From Cristatella mucedo (Eukaryota > Bryozoa > Phylactolaemata > Cristatellidae), in the NCBI GenBank assembly GCA_009760855.2, contig WPIO01000004.1:9011001-9075000 (forward strand): DNA of 64,000 nt. The letters run 5' to 3'. The position numbers were made by a program, and so were the translations under genes. Each line of letters opens with the position of its first letter. The stretch's first letter is position 1. The notes under the pieces were generated by a model. The model made no database searches and was not told where the DNA came from. It was given only the letters and a program-made list of their open reading frames with translations. Of the stretch, positions 17,035 through 29,346 are shown piece by piece.

Positions 17035-17095
17035 AAAGTGCCTAGAAAGAGACTCAGTTCCCCGAGGGTGCTATACAAATCCATAAGTATTATCG
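17035..17095 (+). repeat. LINE-A/S2-type 3' tail fragment
   Basis: AAAGTGCCTAGAAAGAGACT followed by CAGTTCCCCGAGGGTGCTAT is a mutated copy of the hairpin tail shared by LINE-A and SINE S2. Confidence 0.6.
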
Positions 17096-17149
17096 CTGTG
17101 ATTATAATTACGCACAATTAAGCAGAGGAGGACGGGCCAAGGATGGACC

Positions 17150-17465
17150 AGACTTAACCTCGCCCGAGTCAGCCAATCGCGGGAGTGCCGACGCGGCGCC
17201 GACACGCACACTCGCGTCAGTCCGTAGTGCCGAAGCTACACAACGCGTGCGCTCTGCGTAGCCGCTCCGACATTTTGTTTCCCCTCAGGCAGCTGCACGG
17301 GCAACCGGCTAAGTCAGACCGTTTCCAACCGTTCGAGCAGCACAGAAAAGTACTCTAGCGCATAAGGAAATTGTCCTCCGAAAAGAAAAAGCTCTCTTTA
17401 GCTCTACCGAAGACATTGTCACCCTTTTTCAAGGGCGGTGAAGTTCGTTACGCTCTCTTTTCTTA
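17150..17465 (+). promoter_or_regulatory. Candidate troponin I promoter / 5' UTR region
   Basis: GC-rich patch with a CCAAT box (CAGCCAATCGCGGG at about 17170) directly upstream of the first predicted TnI coding exon. Two pyrimidine-rich acceptors (TTTGTTTCCCCTCAG near 17289 and CTCTTTTCTTAG at 17465) suggest 5' UTR splicing. No TATA box is obvious. Inference only. Confidence 0.25.
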
Positions 17466-17500
17466 GCTCGGAGGAGGCCAGCAGCCCAACTGGAGAAACC

Positions 17501-17584
17501 ATGTTCGAACGGCGGGCGAGCAGGAGGCGACTGACGGACGAGGAGACGACGCAAATCTACGCTGCGCCACCGCCGCAATTCATC
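17501..17584 (+). CDS. TnI: Candidate TnI first coding exon
   Basis: ATG in good context (AAACCATGT). It encodes MFERRASRRRLTDEETTQIY then a Pro-rich end, with donor GTGAGT at 17585 in phase 0. The frame stays open upstream to an acceptor CTCTTTTCTTAG at 17465 (reading SSEEASSPTGET), so the true start could be further 5'. The link to TnI is inferred from phase and position. Confidence 0.4.
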
Positions 17585-20500
17585 GTGAGTCAAGCTCGCC
17601 TTAAAAATGCGCGGCGTCACTTCCTTCCGCGATCGTTCCGCAGACGTCGTGCCGTGTGCGCAGCAAAGCTTTTTCCTGGCGCTAGAAGTGGGAAGGGCTG
17701 GAAAAGACGCATGACAGATTATTATTCATTATTAGTTGCACAATTGCATGGCGCGCGAAAGGACATACAGGACGATTCACATGACAAGTGCCGCGAGAAA
17801 CAGGTCGTGCCGTCGTGCTGTGGCCGCAGTGAAATAGGCCGTGCTCGTTACTTGCTAGACAATATCAATAATACATTTGATATAGCGGCCTCAGAGAACT
17901 TTGTCTCTTTCTAGGCACTTTACATTTGCTGCCAAGAATAGCTTGATTAGGGGTGACATGCACAGGGTCAACATACAAGTATGGTTAGATGGGAGTCATG
18001 GGATGTCGGCGATTGAAGGTTCTCGAGATCTGCAACTTACAGTAGTTATGTACATCGATAGTAAAACAAGCAAGTGCATAGATGAACCTTTTTTTAATGC
18101 GACCCGCATACCTGCGAAGCAGGCGCAGTAATTATGATGTCCCAAGGAGGACTGGAGAAAACAATCTTACATTCTTGCGATCGCTAGAGAAAAAATTGAG
18201 TCACTATAATGTATGAGCTCACCGTCGCATGCTCACCCAGAGCACCTGTTTGAACGTGATGATTCGACTGCTTTTGGTAGCTTTCGTTACTTTGGTGGTT
18301 CTGGCATCTCGTGCAGAAATGATTTGTGAAGCAGCCAACTTTAACTGGCTTCCGTCCATGAGCCTAGCCCCTACATGGAAACGGGATCGCTGTTTGCTTG
18401 CTTGCTTGGTGCACCCAACTATGTAAGTATTTTGCACTATAATTCTGTGTGTGGTACGTGCGGTAGGCACATCGATCGCCCCGACAACCGATCCGTTGAT
18501 TGATCCCTTGATCGATCGCTCGAACGATTTGATCTATTTGATCAATCGATCCACTTTATTGATCCATTTGATCAATCGATCCATTTGATAGATCGACCTC
18601 CTTTGGCGAAGCAGAGGTTGCGGCATTCTTACAGCTGCCACCGTGCGAGACTGCAGCCGCACAGGTAGCGGGGCTGAAGCTGGGCCGGGGGGGGGTGGCG
18701 GCGGGGCCGACTGCTCGCTGCCGGTCGCGGGATAGGACTCACCAATCCCCCTCCCCCACAAGCGACCCAACGCTCTCAGCACCGCCGCCGGAGCCGTGCA
18801 TTGTCTGCAGCCGCCGCCGCCGCAGCAGCCGTGCGTTGTCTGCAGCCGCCGCCGCAGCCGTGCATTGTCTGCGATCTGCCGTCGTTAGCGGCATTCTCGC
18901 GACATCGCGGCGATCGCGATACAAATGCGCCGCGGCCGCCGTCGAGTGTCGGCCAGTGTTTGTGCAGGAGCTTACGAAGGCTCGGCACGTCGCGGCAGGT
19001 CGCCCCACCTACTAGGTGCCGCCCCGATAGTTCATGCCCCTCCATTGCGGGTTCGAGAAGTTTCGAAGCCATCTGCTCGTGCCGGCCGCCGCCAATAGCG
19101 CGCCAGCGTGAGCGGACGAGCGGGCGTACACTGCGCCGGGGCGGTGCACGGGTGAGTGGTCGGGGAGGGCTTCCGGGTGAGCGGCGCGTCCTCTCGAAGA
19201 TGGCGATGTCAGCTGCGTAAGAGCTCCGACTCAATCGTGGCGCCCCAGAAGTTTCACAGCCAACGGAGCGGAAAAGCGCTTGAAATGGCGATGGGAAGAG
19301 AAGCAACATCGAGATTATCGTTATCCAAAACCACTGCGGCCCTTCGACTGAGGCCCCGGCTGCCTTCGGAGGGCTATAGAGGGCGGCGGCGTGGGCGGCG
19401 TGGGCAGCGTGGGCCAGCTAGGCTTCCCGGGTTGGCCCGCTGCGGCTACCGTCGGCTTCGGCTGCGGCGAATCGAAAGCTGCCATGACATACACTGCAAT
19501 GCTAGCCAAGGCATCCGGATCGGCGCCGGGCACCGGTACAGTAAAGAGCGGCCGATTCAGCAGCCTCGTTTTCACCAGAACAAGAGCGCCGGGGGCTCTC
19601 GTTCGGCCGGCATCGTGCGACGAAAGATTGGCTGCCGCCGCTGGCCGATGACCCGAGCGCTCGACGCGAGTCGGGACGTTCAAGCACTTAACCGCTCGGC
19701 GCGTCAGTAGTAGGCACGCAAACGGCGGATGCGACACGTGTCGGATTGCAACCTGACTTTTCATTGCTCGTCGGCCGCCTCCTCCTTTGCCGCGTCGCAA
19801 TAAATAAATGAGTTCGCTGCCGTGCAGTAGCCGTCATCCAGCTTTGCAGTGAACGGCTCCAGTGACAGCCCGAAGAGATAGCGCAGAGCTACCGCCGCTC
19901 TCGAACGCCGCCCCGCGATCGAGCGAACTTCCGCTCCTACCCTCCGCCCAGTCGCGAGTGCGTGAGTCAGCACGCCCGCCTCGCTCGGGCGGCTTGGCGC
20001 GGCACTTCCGGCGACACTTCCGGCGCTTCCGAGCCGCCTGACGCACGCACTCTTTTGGAGATGTCGCGCTAGGGTTGGGGGGGGGGTACGCGTCGTCGAT
20101 TGATGGATGAACGACGCACCGAACGATTGATCAATTGGGCGCTCGTCGTTTGACAGGAGCCTCCGCGGCCGAGAAGAAGGCAGACGCTCCCGGGCGACGA
20201 TCCCGGCGGCCAAGACGTGAGAGCCGCCGCCGCCGCCGCGCGCCTGCGCTCAGACGCCAGCGAGCGCGGCGCGGGGCGAGGCGGACGCCCGCACCTGCCC
20301 CGCCCAGCCCCCCCTCAGCAGCAGCAGCAGCAGCTAGCCTTGCGGGCTCCTAATCGTCTGCTCTTTTCGCCGCGCGCCGATTCAGGCCATCAAACTGGCG
20401 GTCTCCGAGACGCCGCGTGTAGCCAAGCAGCCTCCACCAGTGCCCCAGGTAAGCGCCGAGCGAGCGCAGCCGCAATCGCTAAGGTTCAACGCCGGTTCAA

Positions 20501-20744
20501 CGGCCTCGTTTATATGGCGACAAGAAAGCCGTGGGGCGGCTCTCTCGCTCTCTCCCGCTTGCAGCTGGAAATATAGATTCGCCATCGGCAGGTCCCGAAC
20601 CCAAGATCTATTTCGTGAAATGTGCGTACACTGCCCCCTGGGCTAAGATCGCTGTGAGGCTGGCGATGCACTCGTCTGCGAGAGAGCGAGAGAGAGAGCG
20701 GGAGAGAGAGAGGGAGAGAGCGAGAGAGAGAGAGCGAGAGAGAG

Positions 20745-20798
<54 letters not shown>

Positions 20799-20838
20799 AG
20801 AGAGAGAGAGAGCGAGCTAGAGAGAGAGAGAGAAAGAG

Positions 20839-20907
<69 letters not shown>

Positions 20908-22150
20908 CGGGCTCTATTACTCTGCCTGCTAGCTCCCGACAAAGTCGACGCCGCAATCATCGGCTCCAGTTCGTTTGTCCCTCTGCGCCCTCGGCTTTAA
21001 GACGAAGGGTGCAGTTCGAAAAGTCATCTGTCCGACGTGCTAGCCGACGACCGATAAACACGCGCGCGCGAAAAGTTCTAGGTGGAAAGCGTTATGTACA
21101 GCCCTTGGCTCCTGCTTTGGCCCGGCGTGAACACATCTTGCTTTGGCTGCAGGGCGAGATTTCGAGAAATATGATCTCTCTTTGCCATCTTACTTTTCCC
21201 TACTGTCCGCATCGCTCTATCGATTCTTCTCTTACGCTAATCTACTACGGTTGCCCCGTTGAAAGAAGCAGTCGAGAACATGCGAGCTAGCTAGCGCTCT
21301 CTGCTTGAAATTAATAAACAGCGGCTCGAGGATAATCTGAAAGTCTGAGGTGGTATATCACTTATCAGCTATCACTTCTGCTATACTGAGGACGTTAACA
21401 GAGGAGCTTTTTTAATATGACAAGTTGACTTAAATATGGAGAGCTTAAAGCAAAGTAGATGGCTCACAACGAAAATTGTTTCACTCACGCACATAGGTTA
21501 CCGGTCTCTAGTGGCACCGCTGCGGTTTTTTGGTGCGAAATATTTCGATCGTAGTAATATAAGATCTAGTGCCCTTTCCGCCCGTGCTGACCATATTTGT
21601 ACTGCTTTTGCGAGTTCCAACCTTTCAGCGGCAGCTGCTGCCTCTTGGCGGCCAGGTCAGAGCTTAGCGGCAATAGATGCTCGTTGCAGAAGCCTCTCGA
21701 CGAAACCAGAAGGAGGCTGCGCCAGCAGAAGGAAGAGGACGAGGAAGCGAGCAGGCGTCAGCAAAGAGAAGAGGAGGAGAAGCAGCGGCGTCTGCGCGAG
21801 GAGGAGGAGGAGGAGGAGGAGGAGGAGGAGGAGGGGGAGGGCCGCAGACGACGACACAGGCTGCGGCAGGAGGAGGAGGCTGAGGAGCAACGCAGGCTGT
21901 GGCAGCAGCAGGAGGCTGAGGAGCAACGCAGGCTGTGGCAGCAGGAGGAGGCTGAGGAGCAACGCAGGCTGTGGGAGCGGCAGCAGCAGCAGGACGAGGA
22001 ACGCAGGCTGCGGCGGCAGCAGCAGCAGGATGCAGAAAAGGAGGAGGAGCTGGCGCGTCGAAGGCAGCTCGTCGACGCTGCAGATCGCGAGCGGAGAGTG
22101 CGAGAGGAAGCCGAGCGGACGCGGATCCTTGCGGCGGTGGGCAGCGCAGC

Positions 22151-22213
<63 letters not shown>

Positions 22214-25200
22214 CACTCGAAGCCCACTCTGCCCGCATCCGCTCGTGCGCTGGCTGTTCGCTCGTGGGCTGCGGGGCCGGCGTCAGCCGGCGAGCTTGTG
22301 TTAGCAGCCCTGGCGCGGTAAGGAGACGTCAATTGTCAGGCCGCTAGTTACAAAGCTTACACAAGATCGCGAGAATTTAAGTACTTTTCATTTAGTCTTC
22401 TGCCTGCCGCTCTAAGGAAAGACAGTTGAACGAGCGGCGACCCAGCAGCTAAGCGATCGCATCAAGTTCATCAGATCTTTCTAGAGCATTCAAATCGGGA
22501 TTTCGAGAGAACCTATCTAAAGAAACCAGTTTGCTTCGGATTTGCAGTGACCTTACGAGCAATGCTGATTAGGGTAGAGCCTCTCTGCTAGTACGATGAC
22601 ACCAAGCTCTACCCATCCTTCGAACATTCTAAGCTCTGATTATCACCCGTTTAACCTAATTGGCTCTCAACCTGTATCGACGACATTCGCATTTTGATGA
22701 CTACTAAATTCTGGAAGCTTAACGGCAAAAATACCAACGCAATAAGAACTCTGAGCCTGGAACTCATTCCAATTTGCATCATGACATCCCATGACTTGAC
22801 CACATTTAAAAAAAGGAACTAAAACCCATCTATTTATCACAGCATTTGGTGGGTCCATGTGATTCGTCTTTTATGTGCTTATGCATGCTGACATCGCATC
22901 TCTACAGCAGCGTTAAGCGGCTCGGAAAGGGAAGCGGGATGTCACGTGCGCCTATTCAGCTATCGCTGACCCATGAATGGAGCACTTTTTCCATCGGACG
23001 TCTAACTGGCTCGTCACATCCGGTTTTATAAGAATATGCGAACTAGTGTGGCCCAGTGTTAAGGTGCTCGCCCCGACTGAGGTCAAAGTGATGTATTTGA
23101 CGATCGAGGTTGTGGGCTCAAGGTCAGTGGCATATGTGAAGCGTCTGAATAGACATTAACTCCTCTCAGGCACTACACAAATGAATTATGGTAGTATCTC
23201 TACTAATTAAAGCGAGAAAGACCGTCACGCCGAAAGATGGTGCACTTGCGTCACGTAGCAAGATGGCGAACGTCCGTCAGGCGGAAAGATGGTGTAGCAT
23301 TGTCTTCCGTGACTGAACTACTATGACCCAACGAAGCGAGTCCACAGGCAGTGAGTTACTAGTAGTGGCAGAAGAGCCTCGTCGGCTATCATCACTGCTT
23401 GAAGTTGGCAATAACGAATCCTCCAACTGCAGGATTCGAGCCCACGACCTCGGTCGAGAAGAGCGAGCACCTCCCGTGCTATCACGTGCTATAACCTCCT
23501 GTGCTATCACGGTCCAACCCTACCTCCCCCTAGGCAAGCCTGCTAGGTTATTAGTTTTCGCTCAGTTATTGCCAAATTGGATAGCTGTGCCAGTTAGCAT
23601 TTGCGTTCAGATCTGGAAAATTCTGCTCAACATTGATTTACCGTATTTTTACTAGTGAGGACACAGCAGCAGGAGCCACCGGCTGCAGGTGACTCCAGCT
23701 GCTTCTATGTGTGCAAGTGTGTGACCATGCCAATGTTTATCTAGTGCTAAGAACCCCATAGAAATGATCTCACTTTTCAGCAGCAGCACTTATTGTTTTA
23801 TGATAACTAATTGGTTTATTTACTATATAAAAATAGATTCCCTCTCAAAGTTCAAGTGTGTTTTATTATTTTTTGCATCTAGCACTGAAGAATGGCTGGA
23901 AACTCTTAGTGCCAAACTGAGGAGGAGAGTCATTGTTGGCTTCGGTCTATTTCAAGTTAGGTATCTCTAAGTTAGAATTATTATTGCTGGCACAAAATAT
24001 CGAAATAGCGCTTTATTAAAATAGTGAAGAAACCATTTTTGCACCTGGTAGTACCTGTTATTTCCTAATTGCTTATGGCGGAGAAGTACAGAAAATGGCC
24101 ACAATGCCCTAAACAGTTGCTTTTGTGACATGGGCTAAATGATAAGCTAGAAACTAACCCGTTTCCAATGAAAAAGCAGACAAATTTTACATCTCGTGGT
24201 TCGAATTTGGTCAGAAAGATCAGCAAATGAATCACAATTTAAATAGATTTACTCTGAATTTGGAAAAAGTTAGGGTCACTTTGTCTGATCTGTTACTTTC
24301 ACACATAAATCCAGCAAGTTACAGTGCCTGAAGTGTCTGAAGCTGAGCTTTGAGCTTGACCAAGGTCTCGGATCAGATCGCTGAGGTCTTTCTGGCTGGG
24401 GAAGAATGACCTATTTTCAGCCTCATCTGTGAGATGGGAATCTGTATTAGCAATTTGCTCCTCACTCTGCGTGACTTGCCGTACTCTCCTGGAGATAGCT
24501 GACCTCCGGAGGAGTGGGGACGGGGAGCAGGCGCGTCAAGGCCATTGATCTAGGAATAGCTGACTAAATGGCGGGAGGCATGCTCGTGCAAATGAGACGT
24601 TTGGAAGGGTCCACCGTGCAGAAGTAGAAGCTGCTCTTGAGCGTCAAGTCAGTTTCCACGAAGTTTTTGGGATAGCAAGCTTCACGATTGTCTTTTCTCC
24701 ACCGTACCGCCAAGTAGACATGCCAGAATTATATAAATTGAAAAACGACGGTTCACACGTTATCTAATATTACGTAAGAAATTCCTATTTGGCAAGCAGC
24801 AAACGTTTGCATTTTCTGTAAGAGTTGTATTGCAGTGTTTCGTTGTGAATTAAGGTGCTCGGAGCTTGTAGTATAGTAATATCAACGAATTTCTTCAGGA
24901 AGAGGAAGAAGCTGCCGTGAAGGCCCTGGAGGAGGCTGAAGAAGAGCGACTTCCGCTGAAAGCCAAAATGACCGCAGACGCAGAGGCTGCAGAGACGGAG
25001 AAGAAAAAGGAAGCGGAAGCCGCCTACGATAGAGGAAAGTCACCTGAGGAGAAACAGGTAGGATGAGGAGGCGCAAGCTTGCAGCGCCTGCTGACGCTGA
25101 AACGAACCTCCTCCCTTCTCCTCGGCAGATTTCTATCTCACTGTATCTGTTCTAAGCCAAGAAAACTGAATGGTATGTGAAGCAATGAAACCTTTCATTA

Positions 25201-27244
25201 GGGAAACATAGAAGCGTTCGTACGCTCGCTCGATACAGCGATGCAGCGGGTTTGAGCTTGAAGCGGCTACTAATTCAAATAATGCTTTCTTTACAGCAGA
25301 TGTGTGAAGTGTCTAGAAAGAGATTTAGGTCTATGGTGATACGCAAATTTCTCATTATTCTCATTATTAGTATTTATATTAAATAATAAAATAATAAATT
25401 AAATTATAAAAGGCAGCAGTAAATAAAATAAATAAATAAATAAAAATAAAATTAAATAAAATAATAAAATAAATAAAAATAATAACTAATATTTATAGCT
25501 TAAAAAAGTCGCGGCTTTTTTCACTTAAAAACTAAATTTCTGCCAGTCAGACCTCAAACAGACTTATGAGTCGGTGAACAACTTGTTTGACAATTCTGAG
25601 AGCTCTCACAACCCAGATATTAGCGCCTCGGCGGACAAGTCTTCAGCCTTCTTCACACACAAAATTGTGCACATTCGTGTCTCCATAAAGCCATCTCAGA
25701 CTACAGCAGTTGTTGAATCGCAACTTGTTACCGTCCTATAAAAGACTTCCCAAGATTTCTACGCGCGACGTGGCTACGTTAAAAAAGCCTAATAAAAAAA
25801 GCTCATCTCCTGAATACCCTATATTATCTCTTCTGTGGTCTGCACTCGCACGCAATCTTGGCCCTGCCATGACTGATATTTTTAATGCTTCTCCGGAAAA
25901 CGGGGTTTGTACCCAAGTCCTTTAAATTGGCCAGCATCCAATTTCTCCCTCTTCATTTTCTGTCAAAGATTCTTAAAAAGATTGTCGCTAAGCAGCTTAA
26001 GCGCACATTGAAGAGAATAAATTGTAATTAAATTTCTGTTCTGATTCAAGCTAAACTATTCCACTGAAATTGCTCTCTTTGTAACCAATGACGTCCTATA
26101 AAATATGCACCAACGATAGCGGAAATGTCACTACTCTAGCTCCGCTAAGTCTATCGGCTGCCTTCGAAGCTATCGATCATACGCTGGTTTGGCCCAGTGG
26201 TTAAGGTGCTCGCCCGACCAAGGTTAAGGTGAATGTATTTGATGGCCAAGATCTTGGGCTCGAGCCCCGTGGTATATGCGAAGCGCCTGAATAGAGATTA
26301 AGTTCTCTTTGGCCGATGTGCAAATGAATTATATATATAAATATGCATGTATTTATCTCCGTCTGTAACTCCACAAAGTCGTAAAGACCGTGTGGGTGTT
26401 ACGCAGGAGAGTTTTGTATAGCGTACTCACAGCCTAAGCGGCTTTCGGTACGCAGTCGGTAGCCAACAGACACTGTCTCACACAACAAAGAGAAAGTGGG
26501 AAGCATAGCAGAGTCAGGAGAGCAGTTGAGGTAGTGAGTAGCATAGAAGTAGCAGCTCAGGACCGATGAAAAGGATGAGCCATAGTCGGCAGCAGTAGAG
26601 TAGTTGTCGTTGCGTAAGAATCGTGAGCGAGTTCCAGTCTAGAACCTGCAGAGCTAAAGCTTCTGTTGCCAACGGTCTTTAAGCGGAGGAATGGAACAGC
26701 TAATTTATTGTTCACAAATGACCTGACACCGCGAAGAGGCTGAAACTGGTGCAGCAGCTCAGCTAGGTACGAAGGAGCCAAGACGTGGCGGGCCTTATGG
26801 GTCAGCGTAAGAACTTGGCTCTTTATCCGTTGCTCAACTGGCATCCATCCTAGCTCTTTTAGCAAAGGCGACACGTGCTCAAACCTCTGGGACTTGAAGA
26901 CTAGCCTTGCATCCATATTCATAGTCAGCTGCAGTGTCCTAGTTGCTTTATTCGGTAGCCCAACCAAAAGGGAATTACAACAATCAAGCCGAGACAGAAC
27001 TAGGGAGCTAGTTAAATTTTTTAGAAGCCACCGTGGAAGACAGCTCACAACCTTGGATAGGGATCGGACGTGATGGCTAGCTGTAGAAGCAGTCTTCTGA
27101 ATGAAGCTTTTGAAATTGAGGCAGCTGTCGAAAACGACACCTAAATTTCGAGCAGGTGGTGATGGTCGCATAACAGCATAACCTATTAGAAGAGCAAAGC
27201 CTTTTAATCCAGCCACACGCTTAGGGTGTCCTATGAGCTGCAGT

Positions 27245-27319
<75 letters not shown>

Positions 27320-29314
27320 AAATATATAAATACATCCTATTAAATGATTAAGAGCAAAGATCGATCTAGTAGACGAGGAGCTGGCATGGTTCAAATCGTA
27401 CTTGGCCGATCATGTTAAAGCCGTGTCATGTGGGGGTCAGGTCTCATCCACCAAACCAGTCCCTTTTGGAGTCTTATAAGGGTCCGTTCTCAGTCCTTTG
27501 CTGTTGTCCATTTGTACTGAACCACCGAAAAAAGTGGTTCGGGCCCACCATGGAATCGGCCACCATTTTTATGCTGACGATAATCTACTGTGTTTTTTGT
27601 TTAAACCATCGGAATCTGCTACAGTGACTGATCAACTGAATCTTTCCTTGCCTTTCGGACATTCGATCCTGGATGTCGGCAAATTTCCTTAAACTAAATG
27701 AGGATCAAACGAAAATTCTACTCTTAGGACACACCAAGCGTGTGGCCCGACTAGCAGACTTTGCTCTTCTAATAGATGATGCTGGTATGCGACTGCCTCT
27801 GCGTGCTCGGCATTTAGGTGTCGTCTTTGAAAGCCTCCTAAAGTTTGAAGCTTCATTAGGAAGAATGCATTCACAGCTAGTCAGCACGAAGGATCCCTAT
27901 CTAAGATTACGGAATGTCTTCTACGGTGTCTCGCAAAAATATTTACTAGCTTTCTGGTTCTGTCTCGGCTAGATTACGGCAACTTCATTTTTTCTGGGCA
28001 ACCGAAAAAAGCTACTAGGCCACTGCAGCTGGTGATGAATATTGCTACGAGGCTAGTTAACAAATCCAGTGGTTTGACCGTGAGTCTCATTTGATAAAGG
28101 AGCTTCAATGGCTCCCGTTTGATCAACGGATACCAACCGGGCGCTTGTAATAACGCAGCGTGCAAAGGTAGCGATAAGTGAAAGTCTCACGAAAGTCCTA
28201 CTTCCGGTTAGCGTTAGGGTCATTTAAGTAGCGCAATAATCTTATCGGATTATATAAGAAACATTAGATGGTTCTTGTCTTCATGTTATTGTAAGTTTGT
28301 TTCTCTAGGTATGAGATTTACTTATATCAATTTGAAATGTTTTGCTTTAATGCATGATTTGGACTAGAAGCTAGATTCCTCTACACAAAGCATTGGCCGC
28401 TATGTCACCATTTTGACTTCGCGGCTGCCCCCCACCGATCGTGAGCATTTTCGCTTGAGGAAAATCTTGGGATACGGTGAGCGTTTGTCACTGGTTCAAG
28501 GTTACCAATGCGAACGATTTGCTTAATGCATTTCAGGAGAACGGACTAAAGGACAGAGAAGAACACGGAAAGCGTGGACGGCGCCGGGGATTCGGAGGTC
28601 TTTCGCCTGAGAAAAAAGCTTTACTAAAGGCGGGTGTCGCGATGCGAGTCTCTCGCTCAGTGAATGCACCCGCGTGCGACGGAAGGCAAATTTTAGCTCC
28701 GCACAAACGCTCAGCTTTTCAGCTGCTGGACAGACGCTGCTTTTTCCTGAATGTACGCATCAGTTGATGTCTACGACTGGAAATGGCGATCGTGGAGACG
28801 AAGTTGGCGATTAGTTTCTATAAAAAAAAATACTAGCTGATTTAACAGCCTCTTTTGTATAGCGACAGAAGAACCTTTTACGGCTATCACCACCGCTTGC
28901 AGTGGCGATAAAAGATCGCCCACCACAAGATTCGAACCCATGACCTCGGGTCAGCTAAATCATTCCGCTTTCCTATTTCTCAAAGAGGTTTGCAGACAAG
29001 TGTTACTCGTGCAAATAAAAGGATAATATAAGCAGGTGAGCGTACGGATTCAGTTACAGATAACCCGGTGGAGCGATCATCCCAGAAGAAAACAAGATGG
29101 CTAACGCTGAAAGGAAATAGGTTTGCTTAACCGTAATGACCGAGCCCGACTCTGAAACTGGGGAAGAATACAGCTACGGGAGCTTTAGGATCGCACAAGA
29201 CCACGAGCAAGACCTTTGCATCTGTTTCATATAGCTCGGCAAGGCGAGTGAACACACATACACCCACGCATAAACACACACACACACACACACACGCACG
29301 CACACACACACACA

Positions 29315-29346
<32 letters not shown>

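Larger units (their letters stand above)
22212..24898. other. TnI intron
   Basis: Contains a LINE-A 3' piece (22785-22900), a SINE S2 (23038-23187) and an S1 remnant (23350-23520). No further exon recognised. A strong donor-like GCG|GTAAGG lies at 22318 but follows a stop in the coding frame. Confidence 0.55.
25540..28200 (+). mobile_element. LINE-B copy split by nested insertions
   Basis: Two plus-strand LINE-B pieces (25540-26180: KKSSSPEYPI, GPAMTDIFNAS; 27355-28200: HHGIGHHFYADDN, LDVGKFPLNEDQT region) flank a SINE S2 (26184-26330), a minus-strand LINE-B (26347-27236) and a (TA)n(TG)n tract. The outer pieces are consecutive when compared with the copy at 37556-39380. Many stops and frameshifts. 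Confidence 0.75.

Noticed and set aside
21657-22332. Poly-Leu, poly-Ala and poly-Cys frames opposite the TnI coiled-coil exon
   Set aside because: Antisense and shifted readings of the GAG/CAG triplet tract. Only the Glu/Arg frame joins other TnI exons in phase.
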